A stretch of 64,000 bases of DNA from Laccaria trichodermophora (Eukaryota; Basidiomycota; Agaricomycetes; Agaricales; Hydnangiaceae). Position 1 is the first letter of the stretch, and each line of letters begins with the position of its first letter. A model generated the notes under the pieces. That model worked only from the letters and a program-made list of their open reading frames with translations, did no database searches and had not been told where the DNA came from. The stretch is taken from NCBI GenBank assembly GCA_018417955.1, contig JACTVC010000001.1:1488001-1552000 (forward strand). Direction: 5' to 3'. The translations under genes and the position numbers were made by a program. Below are positions 33,207 through 44,401 of the stretch, piece after piece.

Positions 33207-34550
33207 ATGCACCAAAAGGCCGAATTCAAACCTGGTCTCTTCCTATTGGCCTGGGGCATCACCTTCCTCTCCTTGGTGGTCAGACCATCTCCTTACCGCG
33301 GGTTGCTCTTCATCCCTATACTATCCATCTGTCTCTACCTCGCTTTCTACACCACTCCCGGAGACGTTGCGAACGGCAGCGGTTTGGCGTGCTTTGTAGT
33401 TTCCTTGATCTTCTATTCGCTGGACTTGACTGTCCTCACTGACGTTCAGAATGAACTTCGTTTGGTTGGACAGAAGACGTCGATCAGTACAGCGTCGTTG
33501 AGCGACCGCTTCTGGTGGGCACTTCGACTACTTTCGAGCCCGCGAGGTATTGGATGGGCGCATGAGCCCACAACTCACATTCTCCCACACCCAACTACGT
33601 CGCGTGTTCGATTCCTTTGGGATCAACTACTTCGTACAGCGAAGTTCATCATTATCTTTGATGTTGTCAGAGTTCTCTCTTATTCGAACCCGTACTTTCA
33701 AAAGGGAGGGCCTTCTCTCACCGACGCAGGGCTATTATGGAGATTAACGGTGCTCGCGCAAGTCATAACTGTATACGCGAGCATGGCAAGGGTATATACC
33801 ATCTACAGCATCGTGTCCGTGGGCTTGGGATTGACCGTACCAGGAGATTGGCCTCCCCTGTTTGGTTATTTGGGAGACGCCTACACTGTCCGTCGCTCCT
33901 GGGGGTAAGTGATGCCCTTGACCATTTATCACTTATGCTGACCCCCTCTCTTCCAGCCGCGTTTGGCATCAATTAATGAGACGGGTGTGTTTTCTTCTCC
34001 AATTCAAAACATGTCGTTGCTGAGCTTGTGAACAGTTCCTCCAAGTCAATTCCGATTTCCTGGCATACAAAGTTCTAAGACTGCCACGGAAAAGCACATT
34101 CACGACCTACTTCAAACTCTTCGCAGCTTTCTTCATCTCCGGTGTGATCCATCACGTCGGGGATTACGCAGCACTCGGCCAATGGCACGGCGCTCTGGCT
34201 TTCTTCGTCTATCAGGCGGTAGCCATTACATTTGAGGACGCCGTCATTGCCATAGCCGCAAAGTTAGGTTATGATAAACCAACCCCACTCAAGAAATTCT
34301 TTGGGTACCTTTGGGTAGCTGCGTGGCTAACCTACTCGATGCCTATGTGGTCAGGCCCACAGATGACGGGTGGATTCATGGAAGACGATGCCGAATTCAG
34401 TCCTATCATGGGATTATCACGCGGGGAATGGTATCCCAAACCCGACCCTGTGAACGTTCTCAGCACAGGTAAGTGCACCAAGTCCTTGTAACCTAAGATT
34501 GCAATTGAATTTGTTGTGATGTAGCTCTCTCGAAGATTTTCTACACGTAG
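33207..34550 (+). CDS. Wax-synthase-like membrane O-acyltransferase, paralogue WS5
   Basis: Exons 33207-33904, 33957-33984, 34036-34468 and 34525-34550 give 394 residues, one fewer than WS4. It carries VVRPSPYRGLLFIPILSICL, LTDVQNELRLVGQKTSI, RGIGWAHEPTTHILP, SWGRVWHQLMRR across the splice and SGVIHHVGDY with the putative catalytic His, and ends ALSKIFYT. It is the likely parent of WS4, because the WS4 flank contains a piece of the NKAP gene that lies intact next to WS5. With the UstYa gene and the conserved unknown gene upstream it could belong to a biosynthetic cluster (inference). Confidence 0.86.
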
Positions 34551-34892
34551 GGAGATTTCTGTCGTGGATTAGACATTATATTATACTGGGAGCTCATGCT
34601 TCACTCCTCCTGACTTGGGAATCTCATTCGTTGTTCAGGGCGATTACACGCCTTCTTTTCGTGCCAGGTACTACATGACTTTGTAAGCTTAACCGCAAGT
34701 TGGTCGCTTAGTGACTAGGACCACCTTAGTACTCGCAGCAATCCTGTTGCCATGCAGAATCGACAAGCTGTCGCCGCCCGGCCTTTACATCTCCTAATCG
34801 CGTTATAACAGAGCATCTACAGTCTCGCATATTTTATGTAGGTAGAGCGTCGTAGATCTGAGTTAGGTACCCTCAGCCTCGCCTGGCCAACA

Positions 34893-36414
34893 TCACTTCA
34901 ACCTAGAATCCCCAGCCTTCAACCGTTCATTAACAAGCTCCCCAAACTCCTCCCTCAAAATCGCCTCCCTCCTCTCCCTCTCCTCCTTCTGCAACTTCAA
35001 TATCCCCCTCTTCTCCTCCGCACTAATAACCTGATTCTCCTTCCTCATCCGCACGGCGTTCATCCTCCTGTGCCTGCTCCCGCTCATCACATACCCCACA
35101 TCCTCGTATTTCGCAATTTCATCCGACGTCAGCCCGATCTCACCACGACGCGGGATACGCGCCTCCGAGTCTTCTTGGAGGAAAGCAGCCATGGCGCTGC
35201 CTTCGCCACGGAGGAGGGCTCCGCCGTATGCGCGCTCGTCGAAACGTTTGCCGGTACCGGATTGTTGGAGTGGCTTTGGACCGACTTCTTCTTCGTCGTC
35301 GTCATCTGATTGATCGGCGTTGGCTTGTGTGGCTTTTGTTGATGGGGCTTTTCCACCAAGAGCACTTGCAGGGACTGGGGGAGGTCCCATGGGCGACCGC
35401 TCAACCCAGGCATCAGAATCATCATCGTCAGCTGTTGGGGAACGGCTACGGTCTTTCTTTGGTGTCGGGCTGCGAGTCGTCGCAGGGTGCGGTGCGCTTT
35501 TGCTACGACTCCTGGTTCTGCGGTGTCTCTTACGCCTGTCATGCTCGTCCGAGTCGTCGTCGTCGCGGTGACGACGGGGAGAAGGAGATCGACGACGTCT
35601 CTCCCTCTCTTTGTCCTTTTCCTTATCATGACGTGATCGTTTCTTCTCTTTACGTTTTCTCCGTCGCCTCTCTTCCTCTTCAGAAGAGGTCTCGTCACTT
35701 GAGGAAGGGGATCGTGCCCGTTTTGATGATTTCTTGCTTGACTTTTTGCGTTTCGGAGACCTACATACATAGCAAAAAATCAATACGTTTCAGCTGAAAA
35801 GAGGAAGAGTACATACAAATCGCGAGCAGGAGCTTTCGGTGACGGAGGCCAGACGTTTACCGTCATAGCTTCCCGTTGAGCACGACGACTGCAAACCAAC
35901 GATCAAATTTCCTTACAAAAAAGAGAGGGGGGGAGGAGGAAAGAACGCACGACTCGATGAACCCAGCACCCTCACTTCCAGCACCATGTGGTCGTCCGCC
36001 CCCTCGATTCGGGTACATGTTTTCGGGCTGCCTCCAGGGTGTCTGTCCCTCAACAGCAGGAGGCGCAGGGCGTCGGTAGTCATCATATAACGGGCTGGCT
36101 CGCCGGCCCTCTGGGGCATTCCTTCGTGGACTTTCCCCTCTGCCGTTCTCTCTGCCCCTGCTACTATTGCGCTCATCGCGTCCCCTAGCTCCTGTGCTAT
36201 GATCCCGATATCTCTCCTTTTCCTTGTCTCTCTCACCTCTGCCCCTCCTCTGACTATCCCTGTCCCTGTCCCTTTCCCTTTCCCTTTCTTTATCCCTATG
36301 ACTTGGACTGCGGCTCCGACTTCGACGACGCGGGGGTGGCGAAGGAGATCGTCGTCGTCGTTGCGGAGGGTCCTGAGGAACTAAACCGAGTCTGGATGGG
36401 TGGATGGTGGCCAT
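34893..36414 (-). CDS. NKAP-like nuclear protein (SynMuv product/Nkap C-terminal domain)
   Basis: Exons 36414-35951, 35888-35817 and 35760-34893 give 467 residues. The N-terminus is an Arg/Ser/Asp/Glu-rich, RS-like region (RRRRSPSPPPRRRSRSRSP). A short middle block reads FIESRRAQREAMTVNVWPPS, then SPKAPARDLSPKRKKSSKKS. The C-terminal domain is well conserved: IGLTSDEIAKYEDVGYVMSG, SRHRRMNAVRMRKENQVISA, REAILREEFGELVNERLK. NKAP proteins act with the spliceosome and in transcriptional repression in animals; the fungal role is little known. Low-complexity regions explain the large open shadows on the other strand. A copy of its last ~85 bp sits behind WS4. Confidence 0.88.
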
Positions 36415-36528
36415 TTCTTCGTTAGCGTGAAAGGCAAACTTCGAGGTTTGGGAAGAGTCGCAGAAATTATGTAATTATGTAAGATATGAAATTGTTAAAT
36501 TAGAAGTCTTTTCTAACTTCTCTGTTAG

Positions 36529-36617
36529 TATATCGGTTAGTACACGCGCCTGTCATGCCAATTGATAGTGTACTGTATTCCACGCGCGAAAGCTGGGTTC
36601 GACTCCCAGACAGAGAG
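36529..36617 (+). tRNA. tRNA-Asp (GUC) with a 27 nt intron
   Basis: The acceptor strands TCTCTGT and ACAGAGA pair fully, with discriminator G at 36617. The D-arm (GTATATCGGTTAGTAC), anticodon stem CGCGC/GCGCG with loop CTGTCAC (anticodon GTC at 36552-36554), and T-arm CTGGG-TTCGACT-CCCAG are all present. The intron (36556-36582) sits at the canonical place, one base after the anticodon. The mature sequence is the same as the copy at 40.3 kb. It lies about 115 bp upstream of the NKAP start, divergently. Confidence 0.93.
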
Positions 36618-36635
36618 AGAGACACTTCCAATAAG

Positions 36636-36644
36636 TTTTTTTTT
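36636..36644 (+). terminator. RNA polymerase III T-run terminator
   Basis: A run of nine T residues about 19 bp after the end of the tRNA-Asp gene; runs of four or more T are the standard Pol III stop signal. Confidence 0.7.
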
Positions 36645-36885
36645 CCTTTTCGCTTCAGCATTCAGTATACTGAAAGGAAATTCATTCAGACATGCCCATC
36701 ACAAGACAGGTTAACGTTCGAGCTCTTTCAGAACTGCCCAAAATCTTGTGTATCTACGAGGCCAGATGCCAGGGAGTCAACGATGCTCAAGAAACAAACT
36801 GCCTCGTGCCCAACTTCAGATATCCATTCTTGTCGTTGAGCACTCAGCAGAACAACGACAACCTCTCTACATCCTACTGGATTCA

Positions 36886-37600
36886 ATGCTCGTTGTGCAC
36901 TCTTCAAGCTCTTGCGATATCTGTCTGGGTGCCTATGATTGGGACATCCCAACACAGATGCCTCACGCTATACCCTGCAGCCATATCTTCTGTAAAACGT
37001 TGGTCCTACTCCAATCCAAGAGCTACAGTCCCTGCTTCACGCACATTCTTATGCAACAACAGCAAGGCTAATCGCGTCGTAAAGCTGCACGTCGATCGTC
37101 TAACAACGTCGGAGCAGGGTATTGTAGATGTTGAGCTGCTGAAAAGGCTTCATGCAGAGGAAGAGAAACATCAGGCCGAGCTTGAAGCTGCCATGGAGCA
37201 GAGCAAGCAACGCAAGCGGGCACTTCGAGAATCCTTGGAAAGGGCGCAACAGTTGCAAAGACAGCACGAGAAAGAGGCTGGAGCTCGCGAACAACAACCC
37301 CCTACTGTGGCAGGAAAAAATGCTTCTAGTGCTGTACCCAGTCCAAGGGAGATTCGGGTCGACGAGGTGGATTTGCTTCGCGGGGAATCTTCACCAACCC
37401 AATGGAGGCGGAGAGGTTGGGGTGCCCCAAGGCGGGCAAATGCTGGTCTCACAACTTCGCCCGTGAGCTTTGCCGCGCCACCGTCGACCCGATCTGGGCG
37501 GGGAGCAGCTGGGGGAGGTTGGAGGGCAAGGGAAGCGGCAAGGCGGAACACTTTGCAAGTCAATCCGACTTTTGTTCGGCATCTAACGTTCAACTCCTGA
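36886..37600 (+). pseudogene. RING-finger protein gene with an incomplete RING
   Basis: From ATG 36886 the frame reads SSCDICLGAYDWDIPTQMPH and then AIPCSHIFCKT, the first half (C-x2-C ... C-x-H-x2-C) of a RING domain typical of ubiquitin ligases. The second half, expected as C-x2-C...CPLCR, is missing: the next bases go out of frame and encode no CPxC in any frame. Downstream another frame resumes at RVVKLHVDRLTTSEQG, followed by a long charged coiled coil (LLKRLHAEEEKHQAELEAAM, REQQ) to the stop at 37600. A 64 bp GT-AG segment (36999-37062) would join the frames, but that would remove the rest of the RING. So it is either a degraded gene or a protein with half a RING. Confidence 0.5.
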
Positions 37601-38040
37601 GGGCGTGTCAGGGTGGGTTTTTACTAGGTTCTAGGCATCTCCGCTTAGGCTCCAGTACTCCCCTCCACCGACATCATTCCTTCGTGACCATGACGAACCC
37701 GTGAATTTGACTCTTTTTTTTAGGCTTGCTCATCTTGCTTACACATTGTACACATCATATCTGGAATACTTCAATGCCATGCTGAGTGCAGAACCCGCAT
37801 TCCAGTAGCCAAACTCTATTCCCAGGTAGCTATAGGCCGGATATTTTCAGTATGCGTTACATGGCTCATGGGTTGGGTACAAGTACAAGGGTACACAAAG
37901 TAAATCCATAGCTGGCGTTTAACTTGACGCCCATTCATCCCCTGTAATATTTTGAAGAGGCGGATGGCGTCATAGCGCCACCAGGAGCAATAACACACTG
38001 CCTCATAGCACTCTGCTTCACAACACGCGATGTCTGGAAA
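37601..38040. other. Intergenic, nothing seen
   Basis: This lies between the RING-like gene and the convergent end of the vWA gene. No coding exon, repeat or RNA gene was recognised. Confidence 0.4.
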
Positions 38041-39403
38041 TCAGCTAACATTGAGCGACGATACCCCACCCCCTAAAAGCGGGCAACACACCTGTGACAT
38101 GTTGATTGCCTGCGGCATAAATGCTATCTCTGGTGCCCTTGCTCCCCTCCCAACAAATACGCTCTTCACGCGAGGGCCCTCAACCTTGTCAGTTGCATCA
38201 GCCGATAGTTGTTTGTATCGCTTGGTGCACCAACTCCTTACCTGAACGACCTTTGGGCGGCCAGCAGCGATCGTTGGGGCACTCAGCCAAACGTTGGTAT
38301 TTGAAGTCGATTGCGACGACTCGTTATAAATGTTTTCTACGTTCAGTGTGTTGATTTGAACGCCAGTGTTCGCCAACTTGCTGTGCAGCTTGTCCGTCAC
38401 TTGTTCCATTGGAGTCTCGCTGCCGTAGATGTCGTCCACGATAACTTCCTCGAATTCGGCGATCAGCTTTTCAGTCTCGATCGTCTCAATGGTGGTTCCA
38501 ACAATGTAGTCGCCAAGTTTCTCTGCCAACGTAAGGGGGAAAACCTTTCCGCTGGGAAGGTCTCAGGTGTGGTTGGTGAAACGGATCATTCACGGCTCAC
38601 CTGGTAATATCTGCCAAGGCTTTGTAGAAATCGACCGCGTTCTATGACGCTATTGTCAGCAACGATGCAACTACAAGCGGAAACGTTCGAAATACCCTGT
38701 ATCGGCTCAGAGTTGGCTCACATGCAATCACAAACTAGACAGTGGTTCTAATATCAGCTCATGTCACTAACTTGAAGCAGAAGAACATACGAGGGTAATT
38801 CCACGCTCTGCCATCTGTCGCGCGAGCTGCAGAGGATCGTTTTCTGAAAGTCATGTAAGTTATTGGACATCGATGCCGTTATCACAGAACAGGGGAACTT
38901 ACGATCAGGAGATTCCGCAAAGCCGTCATTATCTTCTCCAATTCCATGTGGGGGTGCATCAGTAATAAGAACCACCATCTTCGCAGCGCCCTCAGCCCAT
39001 TCCAAATTTAGCGCATCGGCAAGGGCAGCAGTTTGCGCTTCCGGCCCGTCACCTCCACCAGACGCAATGAGCCCATCTAAATTCTTCTTCATAACAGACT
39101 GTTCGGCTGTGAAACCGAAATTCTTCGTAACAAAACTCATGTCTTGGGGTGGGTGATCACGAAAGGCGATGAGCCCAAACCGAATGGCTCCTTGTGAGAG
39201 CTCAGCAGAGGCAGACACTTTCGAGCAGATTTGTTGGATAGCTTGTCTTGCAGCTCGGATGTAAGGTCCCTGGCTACCTGTCGCATCTTGGAGAAAGACG
39301 ATATCGCTGGAGCAGAAGACGTCAGGTATGGCAATATTGAGCTAGATGTGACAACGCACATTGACTTGGCCGCGGTGCTTTTGCCGTCTTGAGTTGTTGA
39401 CAT
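38041..39403 (-). CDS. Von Willebrand factor type A domain protein
   Basis: Seven exons (39403-39360, 39306-38903, 38843-38791, 38734-38696, 38641-38601, 38551-38242, 38184-38041) give 344 residues. The vWA fold begins about residue 15 with [17 protein letters not shown], carrying a MIDAS-like D-x-T-G-S. It continues with [14 protein letters not shown], a [20 protein letters not shown] block, [17 protein letters not shown] and [15 protein letters not shown]. The final vWA strand is [20 protein letters not shown], followed by a region ([20 protein letters not shown]) found in fungal vWA proteins with no kinase domain attached. It is probably cytosolic and metal-dependent in protein binding; the partner is unknown. 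The last intron (57 bp, frame-preserving) could be retained, adding 19 residues. Confidence 0.82.
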
Positions 39404-40271
39404 CTTGGATTGATTATTTGAGGGTGGTGAGGCAGACTTTTCGAGGGGCGATAAGTGAATCGTGGCAATAAGGGGACCCAGAAGGGCTTGGCTCCTTTCC
39501 TGTACGGTAGCGGTGCTATTTATGTCGAAGGATCGAGACTGTGTCTGTTGACTGCTGTGCTTTGACTCTGGTGCAGTCGGTACCGGAGCGACTGCCGGGC
39601 AGATAGGCTTCTATGCATCGTGACGAATTCTATGAACGGACCTGCCACATTCAAATGCAAAACAAAGTGCTACTCGCTGAACGGTTACAGCCTCCGAGTC
39701 ACCTAATCAACTGATCAACTTTCAGACCATTGCAGTCAAGAAGTCTCACCAACAATTTGCCTGCATCTGGAAATTTTTGACAAACTTGGCGTGTCGGATG
39801 GCTCTTGGTGTGGTATTTCAGTCAGGTCACATTGTTGCCTGGCGTCCAGAATGTCGCCTTCTGAACAACGTTCGCAAGCGCAGTTGTTAAGAAGTGAATG
39901 GGTTCCGAATCACACTCAAAGGTGGAGGCCTAGAGGCCGGAAAATAGTGTGAGGGGGCTATTTCTTGAATGGACCTCGAACGCCCACCAGATCACAGTTT
40001 GCAATGTAAGTTTTGACTTGTGCTACTGTAACATCGGCAAAAGTCAGAATTTTGACTGGTGGCAGCTTAAAATTTCAGCGTACAGACGATGAAAAGACTC
40101 GGAGGCTGAGGACCTACATGAAATATGCGTGACTGATGCTTATGATTAGGAGATGATCGATAAAGGTCCAGACGTCCGTCGCTTGTCGGACAATAGGATT
40201 CCTGGGAGTCGCTCTGTGTCAGCAAAGTTAACGCTGTTGGCAAATATTAAATGATGATATCATATTCAGAT
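39404..40271. other. Intergenic, nothing seen
   Basis: This is the promoter side of the vWA gene and upstream flank of the second tRNA-Asp. No open frame of useful length, repeat or RNA was recognised. Confidence 0.4.
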
Positions 40272-40377
40272 TCTCTGTTAGTATATCGGTTAGTACACGC
40301 GCCTGTCATAGCATATAAGGTATTCAGTCTCTATAGATTGCACGCGCGAAAGCTGGGTTCGACTCCCAGACAGAGAG
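40272..40377 (+). tRNA. tRNA-Asp (GUC) with a 34 nt intron
   Basis: The mature parts are identical to the tRNA-Asp at 36.5 kb: acceptor TCTCTGT/ACAGAGA, the same D-arm, anticodon loop CTGTCAC, and T-arm CTGGG-TTCGACT-CCCAG, discriminator G. The intron (40309-40342) is at the same position but is 34 nt and unrelated in sequence to the 27 nt intron of the other copy. Confidence 0.93.
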
Positions 40378-40381
40378 TAAA

Positions 40382-40385
40382 TTTT
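40382..40385 (+). terminator. Probable Pol III terminator
   Basis: A TTTT run 5 bp after the tRNA end, with a second TTTT at 40396-40399. Confidence 0.5.
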
Positions 40386-40806
40386 ATAATTATTATTTTC
40401 CTCCTTGCCTTTTTTGCACTCATACTGGCAAATACGTACCTTTCAACGTTTTTGTATCAGAAGGGCATGTATATATGGACTTCATCCAGACACGCCCATT
40501 CTCAACAAAGATCCTAAACAGGTTGATGCTACAGGAAATTGTGATACGCACACCCAATTTGATCGATTGCAATTGGTCGTGTGCGCTTTGATGATATCGA
40601 TGGCTCTTACAGCTCACAGAGTCATCACTTGGCCTTCCCTTTCAAGCTCTTTCTTTGTACCATAAGTGAGTGCTCGCAGAACATGTACTTACAAGAATCA
40701 AATTGAATGACTAGTAACGTACATTTACGCAGCAAAGACTCGCTTTCAGTCGCAAGTCTACATGACAGGCCGCCATCCACCTGTACGTCTACAACGCCTC
40801 CATCAT
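40386..40806. other. Intergenic, nothing seen
   Basis: This is the 3' flank of malate synthase and downstream flank of the tRNA. Short open stretches here have no domain. Confidence 0.4.
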
Positions 40807-42698
40807 CTACAACGCCGCCACCCTCTGCCTAGAAGGCTCAACCCCATCCGCAATCGCCAAATACGGCATCAAATCACTCGTCAAAAACTCACTAGGCCAC
40901 TGCCTCCTAATCTGTCCCTTCAAATACTCCATCGCAAGCTTCACATTCTCCTCCTTCACACCCGCCACAAGACCCTTTATCCCCGGTGCAAGCTCACCCA
41001 CCAACTTGTCCACAAACTCCACAGTGATCAGCTCACCCGTGTCCGAGATACGCGAACCGTACCGGACCCATTGCCATAATTGTACGCGCGTAATTTCGGC
41101 GGTGGCAGCGTCTTCCATGAGGTAGTTGAGCGGGATGCACCCGTTCCCGCCTACCCAGGCAGCAGTGTACGCTAGGCACGTGGATACGTTCTCGCGGACT
41201 CCTTCGAGCGTGATTTGGCCAGGCACTTTGGTGTTGAGCAGGTCGGACGCGGCGACTTTGACTTCTTGGCGAAGGACGTGGTACTAATTCAGGAAGAAGG
41301 TGAGTATATGCGCATGGGCGCGCAGGTAGAAGGGTTGTATACCTGATTAGGACCAAGCATGTTCTCATCAAACACCTCACGAGCAATCTTGTTGATCAGG
41401 GGATGTGCGATCCAGGTGCCGTCGTGCCCAGCAGTGACTTCGCGGAGCTTATCCGAGCGGACCTTGGCCATGGCGACTTCGTTGGCCTTGGGGTCGTCCT
41501 TGATAGGGATCTGTGCTGACATGCCCCCCATAGCCGCTACTTTGCGCCTGAGAAGGTTGAGCAAAATATGGTGAATGATTATGGAGAAGAACTTACTTGT
41601 GGCATGTCTGGATGAGAAGCCTGACGTAGGAGTCCATGAAGCCGACAGTCATGGTGATGTCCTTCCTGTCTGGAAGGACGGCACTCCGGTCAGCTCTGCG
41701 TTTCTTGATGAAGCTGAAGATATAATCCCAGCTAAAGAGATATCAGTTCAACATTCCAACAGAATATATGCTACACGAACCGTCCACAGTTCAAACCAGA
41801 GGAATGGTTCCTCAACTCGAAAAGGATTTCCTCCATCTGGAACGCAGCCGGGAGGGTCTCAATGAGAACGGTTCCACGGATCGTGTTATGCGGCATGCCA
41901 ATATAGGACTGCGAGAAGACAAAGATATCGTTCCAGAGACGCGCTTCAAGATAGTGTTCCATTTTCGGGAGGTAAAAGTATGGCCCGGACCCGCGCTTGA
42001 CAAGCTCATGTGCATTATGATAGAAATAGAAGGCAAAGTCGAAGATGGATCCCGAGACGGGGGCATTGTCGACCGTCACGCGGGGTTCGTCGAGGTGCCA
42101 TCCTCGAGGACTGAGACATATGAGGTCAGTAGGAATAAATGGGATGGGCAAAGACATACCGAACGATAAGCACAGCGGGATTTTGGGAAAGCTTGTAAGA
42201 CTTTCCCCCCACTTCGAAATCAATCTGACGACGAATGGCGTCTCGCAAGTTAATCTGGCCGTTGACCATATTGGCGAACGTCGGTGCACTCGAATCTACG
42301 TGGCATATAGTCAGTCATAAAATTCCAGGACGTTTACCTCATGAAAGCTTACCTTCGAAATCAGCCATGAACGTCTTCGCACCGCTGTTCAAAGCGTTAA
42401 TGACCATCTTCCTGTCTGTCGGACCTGTAATCTCTACACGTCGGTCCTCGAGTCCAGGAGCAGGCGGCGCGCAATGCCACGAGGCCTCAGCGCGGATATG
42501 CGCCGTCTCCGGGGCAAAGTCAAGCGGCACCCCCGCGTCATAGCGACGCTGAGCATCTTCACGAGCGACGAGCAGGCTCTGCCTCGTCGACTCGAAGGTG
42601 CGGTGGAGGGCAGCGAGGAACTTGAGTGCGCCGTCTGTGAATAGCTCTGCTTGAGCCTTTTGAGCGACTTTTGAGTGGATTTGGACACCGGCGACCAT
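40807..42698 (-). CDS. Malate synthase
   Basis: Glyoxylate-cycle enzyme joining acetyl-CoA and glyoxylate to malate, normally peroxisomal. Six exons (42698-42353, 42295-42160, 42110-41781, 41731-41597, 41547-41343, 41283-40807) give 542 residues, the usual length. Family blocks in order: [153 protein letters not shown], and [20 protein letters not shown] with the catalytic-region ED. The C-terminus is RQRVAAL, not a canonical SKL-type peroxisomal signal. Five 49-59 bp introns. Confidence 0.95.
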
Positions 42699-43234
42699 GA
42701 TGAGTTGTGTGTGAATTGAAGTTATTGAGAGAGAGGAGGAGAGATGACGCTTGCCAATGTCTATTTTGTAGACAACCAAATTGGGTCGGCTCCCCGTGAT
42801 ATCCGCGCGACGGATCACAGCCGGAATCACATGCCTGTGTGCCGACGGACGCTTATTTCCCTCTTGTGATATCATTGCTATCTTAGCTTTAGAGTTGGAC
42901 GGAGCGCTACGCAAAAAGTAGCGCTCCGTACCGCTGCCTGTGGTACATTGAGCAAGTTTACCCTTATCTCAAGTATGTCTGTTCTTATCAACGCGTCCCA
43001 CTGTGCGAACTCGAAGCATCTTACCATGCCAATCTTATGAAATCGACGCGCATATCCAATTGGTGGACGGTATCCCGCTCAGAATCTAGGCAGCGCTCTC
43101 CCGCTCTCCGTGTCGGCTCATAGTTAACAACGAGCCCGAAAGGGGCAACGCAAGCATACGTATACGATAGGAGTTATATATAACCGCTACATACAGTAAT
43201 CTAGCAAGGTCGTAATAAAATAACAATTACAACA
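42699..43234. other. Malate synthase promoter region, nothing else seen
   Basis: This holds the 5' flank of malate synthase and the 3' flank of GET1. A short inverted pair GGAGCGCTAC/GTAGCGCTCC lies at 42900-42930 and could form a small hairpin. No coding signal. Confidence 0.4.
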
Positions 43235-44401
43235 CTACAACACCTTCTTGGTCTCGCTAGAAGCAGCGGGCTGCTCGGTGCCCGCTGCCTTCTTTGCCTG
43301 ATGAGAGGCTACGGAGGACGCTAACAGACCGATATCAGCACGCCTTCATGATAAGACATGAACGTAATCTCAGCTCTCACCTGCTAAATCTTTCACCACC
43401 CTCTCTCCAAGAACCACAACCCTTTTACACGCCATTTGCCACACCCCAACACTCACCGAGCCTGATCAGGGATGAGAAAAGGGTGCGTTAGCGCTATGCG
43501 ATAGGAGATATGACGGGAAGAAAACGGGAACAGAACGAAAGATAACGATAGCATTGAGGATATATAGGCGCAGCAACACCTCAGACAGGATGATATCCAT
43601 AAAGAGAGACGGGCCGAACATGTGAAGAGAGGTAGAAACAGACGTGAGGCCGGAGAACCGGCACGTTTGAATATTGAAAGCTTCAACCGCAACGCGAAGA
43701 AACAAAAGGGAAAAGAAAAGAAGTCATTCCTCTCCACCCGTCCGCACGAAACACCAAACCAAAACAACCGAATCAAACCAAAAACTCACCAGCTGGCGCA
43801 AACGGGAAAGCCAACCACCACGCAAGTGGCCCAAACCACCCTTCAGGGAGGTAAAACACCGGCTGTCGCCTATACCACCACCCAACGACGAACTGCACCC
43901 CCGTGGTCAAGATCCATATCGCGCTGTTAAATTTCAGGGAGAAAGATGATTTTGAGGAGGCGATTTGCGAGTCTACGTGAGGTATGTGCGTCAGCAAGTG
44001 AAAAATCATATAGAAGTGAATCATGATGAGGGCGGTATGGACAGCATGGAAGAAGACACCCACTCAAATTCTCCAGGTCCGCCAAGCCTTTATCAACGCT
44101 CCTCCTAAGTTTCGCCCACTTCGCGAACTGATCTTGCGCACTTGTCTTGAGCAGCTCAGATTTCGTCGCTAATATCTCTGATTTCAACGCTTGTTGTCTG
44201 GCGAATGCGGCGGAACGAGTTAGGCGGAGGTATAGTGCGTATGCCTGTTTAAATGAATGAGTGAGTGTTCTGTGAGAAAGGGAAGGGAAAGAAGGGGAGG
44301 GAGGGAAGAGGACGCACGAGCTCCAAGAGGACAGTTTGTCCTATCCACGAGACGAGCTGCGTGATGAAGACGAGGAGGAATATCGTTATGAGGAGTGACA
44401 T
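43235..44401 (-). CDS. GET1: GET1/WRB-like receptor subunit for tail-anchored protein insertion
   Basis: ER membrane protein that, with Get2, receives tail-anchored proteins from Get3. Five exons (44401-44318, 44244-44064, 43972-43790, 43461-43381, 43320-43235) give 204 residues. An N-terminal membrane helix ([20 protein letters not shown]) is followed by the cytosolic coiled coil that binds Get3 ([40 protein letters not shown]). Two more membrane helices follow ([20 protein letters not shown] and [14 protein letters not shown]...). The C-terminal [20 protein letters not shown] matches the family. One intron (43462-43789) is 328 bp, far longer than any other in the window. Confidence 0.92.

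Noticed and set aside
35129..35797. Long frames on both strands over the NKAP gene
   Set aside because: They are shadows produced by the RS/charged low-complexity coding sequence of NKAP.
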